Below, piece by piece: positions 1-5,932 of a stretch of 6,965 nucleotides of DNA. Positions within the stretch are counted from its first letter, which is position 1; each line of letters starts with the position of its first letter. A program made the translations under genes and the position numbers. Source of the stretch: an uncultured Clostridia bacterium (GTDB lineage Bacteria; Bacillota; Clostridia; Oscillospirales; Acutalibacteraceae); assembly GCA_947165615.1 (NCBI GenBank), contig CAMVBD010000073.1, positions 1 through 6,965 of the forward strand, in the 5' to 3' direction. The notes under the pieces are model-generated. The model was not told the origin of the DNA. It ran no database searches and was given only the letters and a program-made list of their open reading frames with translations.

Positions 1-25
1 ATGTACTTTATCCGGAGAAAATACC

Positions 26-667
26 TTAAATCAGTTTCTCGATATCTTTGACGTGGCCCATTACGATCAAATGGTCTTCTTCCTTAAATGAATAATCCGG
101 AGACAGGACCGGACGGATATCGGAATTGTGTTTTGCCGCGATCACATTAACGTTATACTTTGCGCGGATATTCAGTTCCCGCACAGTCTTTCCTACCCAG
201 CGTTCAGGCGTCGCGATCTCGTAGATCGCATACTGCCCCCCGAGATCGATAGCGTCAAAAATACTGTCGTTGGATTCACTGACGGCAACGCGAAGGGCAA
301 GATCCAGTTCAGGATAGACGACCTTATCCGCGCCGGATCGAAGCAAGAATTTGCTTTCGATATCGCGATTCACCTCGGAGATCACCTTTCTTGCGCCGAG
401 TTCTTTCAGGGTATTTGTGATCTCGAGCGAATCGGAAAAGTGTCCGCCAAGGCAAACAAAGCAGGTATCGAATTCATCTACCCCAAAACTTTGGAGTACG
501 GCGGAATTCGTACAATCCGCTATCTTTGCGCTGACAGCATAAGGAGCCATGGATTCAATGATCTCGGGATCTTTATCCGCGATCATAACCTCCGCTCCGA
601 GGGAACTGAGTTTTTTACACAAGTGGACGCCGAACGTGGACATTCCGATAATCAAAAACGACTTCAT
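26..667 (-). CDS. ktrA: KtrA/TrkA-type RCK regulatory subunit of potassium uptake
   Basis: Cytoplasmic ring-forming RCK protein that gates the KtrB channel in response to bound nucleotide (ATP, ADP or NADH). At 213 residues it is the usual KtrA length, with one TrkA_N and one TrkA_C domain, unlike the duplicated 450-residue E. coli TrkA. Residues 1 to about 135 form the Rossmann half. Asp31 ends the second strand and would bind the adenosine ribose, and ADCTN (50-54) and SGADKVVYPE are typical. The TrkA_C half covers about 138-213, with the characteristic RAKYNVNVIAAKH and HLIVMGHVKDIEKL. The nucleotide loop is atypical: GMSTFG (8-13) in place of GLGRFG, losing the middle glycine and the phosphate-contacting arginine. 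AAGGAG lies seven bases before the ATG. Adjacency to ktrB supports the assignment. No terminator is visible in the 25 bases after it. Confidence 0.92.
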   Translation of the reverse strand: MKSFLIIGMSTFGVHLCKKLSSLGAEVMIADKDPEIIESMAPYAVSAKIADCTNSAVLQSFGVDEFDTCFVCLGGHFSDSLEITNTLKELGARKVISEVNRDIESKFLLRSGADKVVYPELDLALRVAVSESNDSIFDAIDLGGQYAIYEIATPERWVGKTVRELNIRAKYNVNVIAAKHNSDIRPVLSPDYSFKEEDHLIVMGHVKDIEKLI

Positions 668-678
668 GATATTTCTCC

Positions 679-2016
679 TTATCCGATGTTGATTTCTTCT
701 CTGGGATACTGGATTTTCGGCCGTACTCTTTTTTCAAGGATCGCCGACGCAAGCGTAACGCTTCCTACCCTGCCGCAGAACATTAAAAGCATAATGACAA
801 GTTTTCCGTAAACCGGAAGATCCCGTGTAATGCCCGTGGTCATGCCGACGGTCCCCATGGCGGAAAACGTTTCAAACAACACGTCGGTAATGCGAAACCG
901 AGCGCCTGCTGAGATCAATACAGCGGCAAGAAATACAAGCGAAAAATTAAAGGCTATGACGCCGGACGCCTTTCTGACAAAGGTCACATCCAAACTTCTT
1001 CCGAACAGCTGCGGTTCGCCTGCCGACGCTCTGAGAGACGATATCAGGTAAATAAAAATCACCGCGATCGTAGTCGTTTTGATCCCGCCTGCCGTCGAGC
1101 CGGGAGACCCGCCGACGAACATCAATAAACAGGAGATCAGGACGCTTGGATCTGAGAGTTTTGCAAGATCGATCGTATTAAAGCCTGCCGTTCTGCAGGT
1201 TACGGATTGAAACAGCGAATACAGCAAGCCCTTCCCCACTGATACGTCTGCAAAAAGCGCGTTTTTCTCGAGGAGATAAAACACCAAGGCGCCGACAAAC
1301 GTCAGAAGAAAAGAAACGACTAAAACGATTTTACTGTGCAGAGAATAGCGTTTGAGTCTGAATCGATACATACGAACGTCGTCCCAGACCTGAAAGCCGA
1401 TCCCGCCAAGCGTTATCAGCAAGATAAAAACAAGGTTGACGTAAACGCTGTCCGAATAGGATACCAAAGAATCGAACGGCTGTTTGACCCCCATCAGATC
1501 AAAACCGGCATTGCAGAAAGCGGAAACAGAATGAAAGATCCCGTAGTAGATTCCTTTTAGCGCTCCGAACTCCCGCACAAACGGAATCGCAAGCAGCAGC
1601 GCGCCGGCGCCTTCCATCACCAGGGTGCCTTTTACGATCCGTCCGACATATCCCTTCAGACCGGCAATACGTCCGGTATTGATGCTCTCCGCCATTAAAG
1701 CGCGGCTTTTCAGACCAAGACCTTTTCGCATAAAAGAAAGGAAGGCGGTCGCAATGGTAATAAACCCGAGTCCGCCAATCTGGATCAGGGTGATAATAAC
1801 GATCTGCCCGAACAAGGACCAATGCGTCGCGGTGTCGACAACGATCAGACCTGTTACACAGGAAGCGGAAACGGAGGTAAAAAGGGACGAAAGAAACGGC
1901 GTCCATTCCCGGTTTTTTGAAGATATGGGGAGCATCAGCAGAAAAGCGCCGATCAAGGCCAGCAATAAGAAGCCGATTGCAATGATCTGGACGTTTGTCA
2001 TTTTTTTCAGTTTCAC
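679..2016 (-). CDS. ktrB: TrkH/KtrB-type potassium uptake channel subunit
   Basis: Inner-membrane ion-conducting subunit of a Ktr-type K+ (often Na+-coupled) uptake system, made of four membrane-pore-membrane repeats. All four selectivity-filter segments are visible: CVTGL (53-57), CNAGF (168-172), RTAGFN (275-280) and GTVGMTTG (388-395). The glycine/serine-rich gating loop in the third repeat, GGSPGSTAGGIKTTT, lies at 302-316. Its 445 residues match KtrB rather than the longer TrkH (about 480). The start is a GTG overlapping the pncC stop as GTGA, seven bases after GGAGG. This is preferred over the ATG at codon 6 because of that spacing and because a basic N-terminus (KLKK) precedes the first helix. 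The regulatory subunit gene ktrA follows after 11 bases, its ribosome binding site starting in the ktrB stop codon. Confidence 0.94.
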   Translation of the reverse strand: MKLKKMTNVQIIAIGFLLLALIGAFLLMLPISSKNREWTPFLSSLFTSVSASCVTGLIVVDTATHWSLFGQIVIITLIQIGGLGFITIATAFLSFMRKGLGLKSRALMAESINTGRIAGLKGYVGRIVKGTLVMEGAGALLLAIPFVREFGALKGIYYGIFHSVSAFCNAGFDLMGVKQPFDSLVSYSDSVYVNLVFILLITLGGIGFQVWDDVRMYRFRLKRYSLHSKIVLVVSFLLTFVGALVFYLLEKNALFADVSVGKGLLYSLFQSVTCRTAGFNTIDLAKLSDPSVLISCLLMFVGGSPGSTAGGIKTTTIAVIFIYLISSLRASAGEPQLFGRSLDVTFVRKASGVIAFNFSLVFLAAVLISAGARFRITDVLFETFSAMGTVGMTTGITRDLPVYGKLVIMLLMFCGRVGSVTLASAILEKRVRPKIQYPREEINIG

Positions 2017-2507
2017 GCAGTCGCCTCCAGAATCGCAAGGAGTTTTTCAGCGCCGTGGAATGCCGCAAGTCGTCTGACCTCGTTTCTGCCGGGGTTTCCG
2101 AAATCCACGCATTCCGTACATAGATTGCCGTTTATCTGATAACCGAAGCAAACGCGTCCGACCGGCAAAACGCCGTCAGAAGTCGGTCCGGCAAAGCCCG
2201 TGACGCCGAATCCGACCTGTGCATCGGCTCTTGCCGCAGCGCGTTTTGCCATTTCACCGGCTGTCTCGGGACTGACGACCCCAAAACGATCTATCGTTTG
2301 CGGATCCACACCGAGCATTTTGATTTTAGCCTCGATCGAATAGACGACGAACCCATATTGAAAGACAGCCGACGCACCGGGGCATGAAGCGATACAAGCC
2401 GAAAAGAGCCCTGCCGTACAGGACTCCGCGGATGCAATCGTCAATCCTTTTTCTTTCAGCAGCGAAACAAGCGAATGAAACGGATCGTACTTGTTTTCGG
2501 GACACAT
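2013..2507 (-). CDS. pncC: Nicotinamide-nucleotide amidohydrolase (stand-alone CinA C-terminal domain)
   Basis: Predicted to hydrolyse nicotinamide mononucleotide to nicotinate mononucleotide and ammonia, recycling pyridine nucleotide produced for example by NAD-dependent DNA ligase. The 164 residues cover only the CinA C-terminal domain; the N-terminal MoaB-like/ADP-ribose pyrophosphatase half found in about 410-residue CinA proteins is absent. Motifs are AESCTAG (27-33, nucleophile Ser29), PGAS (43-46), YSIEAK (56-61, with the conserved Tyr and Lys; the usual Asn after YS is Ile), GVVSPETA (76-83) and VTGFAGP (102-108). The ATG is preceded by GGGTGA, a weaker ribosome binding site than its neighbours have. 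Its TGA stop overlaps the ktrB GTG, so ktrB translation is probably coupled to it. Why an amidohydrolase is linked to potassium uptake is not clear. Confidence 0.92.
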   Translation of the reverse strand: MCPENKYDPFHSLVSLLKEKGLTIASAESCTAGLFSACIASCPGASAVFQYGFVVYSIEAKIKMLGVDPQTIDRFGVVSPETAGEMAKRAAARADAQVGFGVTGFAGPTSDGVLPVGRVCFGYQINGNLCTECVDFGNPGRNEVRRLAAFHGAEKLLAILEATA

Positions 2508-2516
2508 TTATATCAC

Positions 2517-2543
2517 CCGAAAACATTGTATCATACTTTTCGG
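2517..2543. repeat. 7-bp inverted repeat flanking the candidate -10 box
   Basis: CCGAAAA (2517-2523) and TTTTCGG (2537-2543) are perfect inverted copies separated by 13 bases that include the TACAAT box. The spacing is operator-like, placing half-sites about two helical turns apart centre to centre. There is no adequate T-run to make it a terminator. It could be a repressor site for the downstream genes or chance. Confidence 0.35.
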
Positions 2544-2552
2544 AAATTGCAA
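2525..2552 (-). promoter_or_regulatory. Candidate internal promoter for pncC-ktrB-ktrA
   Basis: In the 48-base gap after ddh the minus strand reads TTGCAA (2552-2547, four of six -35 bases), a 16-base spacer, and TACAAT (2530-2525, five of six -10 bases) preceded by TGA, giving an extended -10. The start would fall near 2518, leaving a leader of only about 11 bases that just includes the GGGTGA ribosome binding site. The short leader keeps confidence moderate. Confidence 0.45.
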
Positions 2553-2555
2553 GTT

Positions 2556-3500
2556 TTATATGTAATCAAATATGGTTCGGCTATCATGCAGAAGAAGACC
2601 GGTCGGGACGTCTGCCGGCGTAATCGCCCCTGTTTTACCGGTTTTTGACATTTCCCACAGAGCAAGACCGTATACCGTCATGACCGATCCGGTAAAATCC
2701 GGATTGGATCTTGTTTGCAAACCAAACGAAAAAGTTGTGCCTGTCTTTTCAAAAGCAAGAACTTTTCCGGCATGCGGGAACGCGCTGTGATTTTTTTGGA
2801 TTTCTCCATTTGAGACAAAATGTATTTCTACGTTATATCCGTAGAAATAATCCGGGATGGATCGGATCTGCTTTTCGATCTTTTTCGGATCCGCACGTTC
2901 ATCGAGTTCCAGATAACAGATACGCGTATGAAGATTTTTTTCTTTAGCAGCAGGATCACGCAGAATGACTTCTTCCGCGTTTTTGTTCGGAACCGTATAG
3001 GATACGGCGTTTTTAACGCCTTCGATCTTTCTTAAAACTTCTGAATGCCCCTGACTGACGCCCGGTCCCCAAAGCGTATGAACAGAATCATGCAAAAATG
3101 AAGCGCTGAGGATCCAGATAACAGACAGGATACCCGGATCCCATCCGGCAGAGATCAGCGCAAGTCGCTCCCCCTTTTTTGCAGCAAGATCCACATTGGA
3201 ATAATGCTCTTTGATCGCCGCATGATGATCAAAAGAATCGATCACATGAAAAGAGGATGCAAGAAACGGAGTCGTCTTTGGTAATTCCGCATGACTTCCG
3301 CCGCAATTGAATACCACGTCGACCGAATCTTTGTACCGTAAAATGTCTCCGGCGTCATAAAACGGAACAGCAGATTCTTTGCTTGAAAGTTCTGCTTTCC
3401 GTCGTGTAAAAATGCCGATGACTTCGACGTCCGTCTTTTTCAAAAGCGCCTTCTCAACGCCTTTTCCGAGGTTGCCGTAGCCGAATATTGCCGCTCTCAC
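2556..3500 (-). CDS. ddh: meso-Diaminopimelate D-dehydrogenase
   Basis: NADPH-dependent enzyme that reductively aminates tetrahydrodipicolinate directly to meso-diaminopimelate, bypassing the acylated DapD/C/E/F route. At 314 residues it is close to the usual 320-330 and matches the Corynebacterium enzyme, as I recall it, throughout. Signatures are GYGNLG (7-12, dinucleotide loop), FTRRK (31-35, whose arginines contact the NADP phosphate), DSFDHH (88-93), SAGWDPG (117-123), WGPGVSQGHS (144-153), PDYFYGYNVE and RSNPDFTGS in the substrate domain. The start is a GTG directly after the dapB stop; a GAGGAGG ribosome binding site lies inside the end of dapB, and starting any later would cut into the Rossmann strand. 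DapB product is Ddh substrate, so the pairing makes metabolic sense. Upstream pathway genes such as dapA are not in the window. Confidence 0.95.
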   Translation of the reverse strand: MRAAIFGYGNLGKGVEKALLKKTDVEVIGIFTRRKAELSSKESAVPFYDAGDILRYKDSVDVVFNCGGSHAELPKTTPFLASSFHVIDSFDHHAAIKEHYSNVDLAAKKGERLALISAGWDPGILSVIWILSASFLHDSVHTLWGPGVSQGHSEVLRKIEGVKNAVSYTVPNKNAEEVILRDPAAKEKNLHTRICYLELDERADPKKIEKQIRSIPDYFYGYNVEIHFVSNGEIQKNHSAFPHAGKVLAFEKTGTTFSFGLQTRSNPDFTGSVMTVYGLALWEMSKTGKTGAITPADVPTGLLLHDSRTIFDYI

Positions 3501-4199
3501 TTACCGGATCTCCTCCTCAAAAGAATCATATAGCCCGGGGGCTTTTCCGACCAAAAATCTCGCCGCTTTCAGTGCGCCGACCGCGAAAACGCTTCTGTCG
3601 TGCACTTCATGCCGAACGGTTAGCGTTTCACCGCCGTTGGACATCAGGATCTCATGTACCCCGGGACAGTTTCCGACACGAACGGAATGTATCTCCAAAG
3701 AAGCAGCGGGAAATCGTTCGTAAAACATTTTCGCCAGCACTTTTGCCGTTCCGCTCGGCCGGTCCAGTTTATCCCTTTTATGCATCTCCGCAATGACCGT
3801 TTCACAAGGCGAAAGGATATTTCTTCCATATATCAGGATTTTTTTCAGCAATGAAAGACAACAGGAATAATTGACCGAACGAAAAACCGGAATAGTCTTT
3901 GAAGCTTTTATGATCTCGGATTCCGCCTCCGCGCTTTGTCCGGTCGTGCCGATGACAAGCGGAATGCCACGACCCACAGCAAACCGAAGCGTCTGAACCG
4001 TATTGCAGGGTAAAGAAAAGTCAAGTATGCAGTCTGCGGATTTTCGGATACGATCCGGATATCTGACAAAGAGCGGAGCCTCCTTCTCTCCGGCAGCCGG
4101 ATCGACGCCCGCCACCAGCGAGCAGTCTTCCGTCTTACAAATCAGATCATAAATCTCCGTACCCATTTTTCCTTTTGCGCCGAACAGGATCAACTCCAT
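3501..4199 (-). CDS. dapB: 4-hydroxy-tetrahydrodipicolinate reductase
   Basis: Cytoplasmic reductase of the diaminopimelate/lysine pathway, converting hydroxy-tetrahydrodipicolinate to tetrahydrodipicolinate with NAD(P)H. The N-terminal Rossmann domain shows GAKGKMG (7-13), Asp33 at the end of the second strand, DFS (60-62) and GTTG (84-87). The C-terminal substrate domain carries EMHKRDKLDRPSGTA (138-152), equivalent to the family signature E-x-HH-x2-K-x-D-x-PSGTA. The catalytic His (140) and Lys (144) are kept, but the second His of the usual pair is Lys141. The loop usually written NFSxGVN reads NYSCCLS (110-116). At 232 residues it is slightly shorter than the usual 240-270. The ATG is six bases from a perfect GGAGGT. 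The TAA stop directly abuts the GTG of ddh, which supplies the next enzyme of the pathway, so the two are almost certainly co-translated. Confidence 0.93.
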   Translation of the reverse strand: MELILFGAKGKMGTEIYDLICKTEDCSLVAGVDPAAGEKEAPLFVRYPDRIRKSADCILDFSLPCNTVQTLRFAVGRGIPLVIGTTGQSAEAESEIIKASKTIPVFRSVNYSCCLSLLKKILIYGRNILSPCETVIAEMHKRDKLDRPSGTAKVLAKMFYERFPAASLEIHSVRVGNCPGVHEILMSNGGETLTVRHEVHDRSVFAVGALKAARFLVGKAPGLYDSFEEEIR

Positions 4200-4215
4200 T
4201 TCCCGACCTCCGGAT

Positions 4216-4246
4216 AAAAAATAGACGATCGTTCAGGATCGTCTAT
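4216..4246 (-). terminator. Rho-independent terminator between the SDR gene and dapB
   Basis: A perfect 10-bp inverted repeat (ATAGACGATC at 4221-4230, GATCGTCTAT at 4237-4246) encloses a 6-base loop. On the minus strand it runs straight into six T residues, the classic intrinsic terminator layout. A smaller hairpin, TGCGG/CCGCA with a 6-base loop, lies just before it at 4252-4267, next to the SDR stop codon. The T-run ends only four bases before the GGAGGT of dapB, leaving no space for a promoter between them, so it could also act as an attenuator of the downstream genes. Confidence 0.85.
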
Positions 4247-4268
4247 CTTTATGCGGAAAAAACCGCAA

Positions 4269-5798
4269 TTATTTCTTCTTTTCCCAACCGGCGAAGATAT
4301 CGTCAAAATGATAGACGTTATGCTCCTCCTTGGTGTGATTGGTATACCAGACCTGCGCAAAGAAGGGATTGGTCTTTGCGATCTCATCGTAATTCCAGGT
4401 CTTTTCGGGCAGATAGCATTCCGGGCACCAATGGCCGCCTAAAAGGATGAGATTCGGACTGGCCTCAAACTCCGCGCCGCAGCAGCCGCACTTCCAACGG
4501 AGTTTTGTCGTAAGATCGCCCTTTTTCATCTCCGTACTCAGGCATTCGCCGCCGCGGAAGGCTGCCGCCTGCTTCATGTCCTCAATGTCCAATTCGCTCT
4601 TGGGCTTGGATTCATCATACCCGTGATCCAGCTTATACTTTTCGGCTGCCTCATTGGACTTGTCCGGACTCTCCAGCCGAAAATCCTCCCACTTGGAGGG
4701 GATCTTGAGATAGTCCTCATAAGAGCCGTAATACGCGGACAGACGAACGGGATCCTTTGTCTTGACCCAGTCGAGCGTGCCCCACTTCGGGGTCTGTGCG
4801 ATTTTTTTCATAAAGGGCTTTGCAGCCATGCCGATTGGCTTTTTGAAGGGCAGCTTCTTCGGGATCCTGTAATAGAACTCGACCTGTTTTGCCAGATGAT
4901 CGAAATAATCCTTAACCGGCATATTGGCGCGGAAGTGGAGGTACTCCTCCAAAAGATCGCCGTCGGCATAATACTGGCCGTGGAAATTCTTGGTCGTAAA
5001 CCAGTTGGGATCAAAGAGATTCTTCGGAGAACCGAGGCCGATGCAGCCGAGAAGCAGTTCCTCAAATTCAAAATTGGTGAGTCTGTATTCCTTGCCGGAA
5101 CCGATATTGTAATAACGCCGGAAGAACTCCTCGGGCAGATCCTCCGTCACGAAGTTGCACATGAGCCGGCCGGCGTCCTCCACGGTGCACCATTCAAGCA
5201 TGCCGTTCAGGGGCACGTGGTACATAATGGGCTCCATGTTGTGAAGGATGGCGGGATACAGGATGCCGGACTGACGCATGACGACCCAGTGATTGATGCC
5301 GCTTTCAACGAAAACGCGTTCCGCCAGGACCTTGGAGATGGCATAGTGATCGTAGACGGAGATCTTGATCGGATCGCCGCAGCGGCCCCAGTGGATGGGG
5401 GTGTTTCGGTCGCCCGTCTCGGCGACGGAACCGATGTAGCAGACCCGGATGTCGTCGGCGTTCGGCTGAGCGAGAACGGCCTTGACAATGTTTTCGGCGG
5501 CGCCGACGTTGACCTTACGCGTGGTATAGGGCTTATAGTCCGCCGCGGGAGAAACCATGCCGCCGATATGAAGCACGTAATCGACGCCGGTGATGCCCTT
5601 CAGGATCGAATCGTAATCCAGAAAATCGCCCCAGATGATTTCGACGTTTTTGTCGCCCATATACGGTTTGAGGCGGTCTTTATTGGCCTCGGACGCACGA
5701 GCAAGGAAATGGATTTTGACGTCCTTATGCTTATAAAGTTCCTGGAATGCAGCCCAGCCCATCGTTCCGGTGCCGCCGGTCAGAAATACTGTTTTCAT
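4269..5798 (-). CDS. Extended SDR (NAD-dependent epimerase/dehydratase family) with C-terminal zinc-ribbon-like domain
   Basis: Predicted cytoplasmic NAD(P)-dependent oxidoreductase or nucleotide-sugar epimerase/dehydratase; the substrate cannot be told from sequence. Residues 1 to about 325 are an extended short-chain dehydrogenase: TGGTGTMG dinucleotide loop (7-14), Gly-Asp (57-58) after the third strand, Ser124 in IGSVAE, and the catalytic Tyr152-x3-Lys156 in YAISK, so the active site looks intact. A lysine- and proline-rich, aromatic-containing linker of about 85 residues follows. Residues about 405-509 hold GGECLS (416-421), a CxxC knuckle (Cys437, Cys440) and a second CPEC knuckle (Cys458, Cys461) 17 residues later, resembling treble-clef/zinc-ribbon modules of the W-x-C...WCPxC type. 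Extended SDRs are usually 300-350 residues, so the 509-residue length reflects this added tail. The gene has its own promoter and terminator, so it is probably monocistronic. Fold: confident. Role: unknown. Confidence 0.88.
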   Translation of the reverse strand: MKTVFLTGGTGTMGWAAFQELYKHKDVKIHFLARASEANKDRLKPYMGDKNVEIIWGDFLDYDSILKGITGVDYVLHIGGMVSPAADYKPYTTRKVNVGAAENIVKAVLAQPNADDIRVCYIGSVAETGDRNTPIHWGRCGDPIKISVYDHYAISKVLAERVFVESGINHWVVMRQSGILYPAILHNMEPIMYHVPLNGMLEWCTVEDAGRLMCNFVTEDLPEEFFRRYYNIGSGKEYRLTNFEFEELLLGCIGLGSPKNLFDPNWFTTKNFHGQYYADGDLLEEYLHFRANMPVKDYFDHLAKQVEFYYRIPKKLPFKKPIGMAAKPFMKKIAQTPKWGTLDWVKTKDPVRLSAYYGSYEDYLKIPSKWEDFRLESPDKSNEAAEKYKLDHGYDESKPKSELDIEDMKQAAAFRGGECLSTEMKKGDLTTKLRWKCGCCGAEFEASPNLILLGGHWCPECYLPEKTWNYDEIAKTNPFFAQVWYTNHTKEEHNVYHFDDIFAGWEKKK

Positions 5799-5830
5799 AA
5801 TGACTCTCCCTCTTAAAATATATTACTTCA

Positions 5831-5859
5831 ATTTTATAATATTTTTTTGTCCCTGTAAA
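5831..5859 (-). promoter_or_regulatory. Sigma-A-type promoter for the SDR gene
   Basis: On the minus strand a -35 box TTTACA (5859-5854, five of six consensus bases) is separated by exactly 17 bases from a -10 box TAAAAT (5836-5831, five of six). The predicted start near 5824 leaves a leader of about 25 bases carrying the purine-rich AGGGAG ribosome binding site before the ATG at 5798. The whole stretch is very AT-rich and lies just after the pfkA terminator, which is where a new transcription unit is expected. Confidence 0.6.
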
Positions 5860-5901
5860 GATATTATCGAAAAGATTTACCGATTATTTAAAAATAACAG
5901 A

Positions 5902-5921
5902 ACCCCGCGAACAGGCGGGGT
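5902..5921 (-). terminator. Rho-independent terminator of pfkA
   Basis: A perfect 7-bp inverted repeat (ACCCCGC / GCGGGGT) with a 6-base loop begins 12 bases after the pfkA stop. On the minus strand it is followed by TCTGTTATTTTT, a T-rich but interrupted tract. The GC-rich stem and position fit an intrinsic terminator separating pfkA from the downstream SDR gene. The broken T-run makes termination efficiency uncertain. Confidence 0.75.
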
Positions 5922-5932
5922 CCCGATCGGGA
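5921..5932. repeat. 12-bp perfect palindrome abutting the pfkA stop
   Basis: TCCCGATCGGGA is fully self-complementary and fills the space between the pfkA stop codon (5933-5935) and the terminator stem, sharing base 5921 with it. It has no loop as drawn, so it is more likely to act as double-stranded DNA or to pair alternatively with the CCCC of the neighbouring stem than to form its own hairpin. It may be incidental. Confidence 0.4.

Noticed and set aside
1..25. Possible terminator or next gene start after ktrA
   Set aside because: Only a 6-base TCCGGA palindrome without a T-run is visible, and the sequence is too short to support any feature.
128..811. Open frame of 227 codons on the plus strand across ktrA and the end of ktrB
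   Set aside because: It is antisense to two clearly recognised genes and crosses their junction. No family resemblance or good ribosome binding site supports it.
1499..2068. Arginine-rich 189-codon minus-strand frame overlapping ktrB and pncC
   Set aside because: It is an out-of-frame reading of ktrB with low-complexity Arg/Cys content; both overlapped genes are conserved families.
4623..5816. Long open frame (397 codons) on the plus strand, antisense to the SDR gene
   Set aside because: It lies almost wholly inside a well-supported minus-strand gene with intact motifs. Its translation is rich in V, I, D and G with no recognisable motif, as expected for the antisense of a strongly codon-biased gene.
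5855..5880. GTAAA...TTTAC dyad overlapping the -35 region of the SDR promoter
   Set aside because: There are only five paired bases over a long AT-rich spacer, too weak to separate from background.
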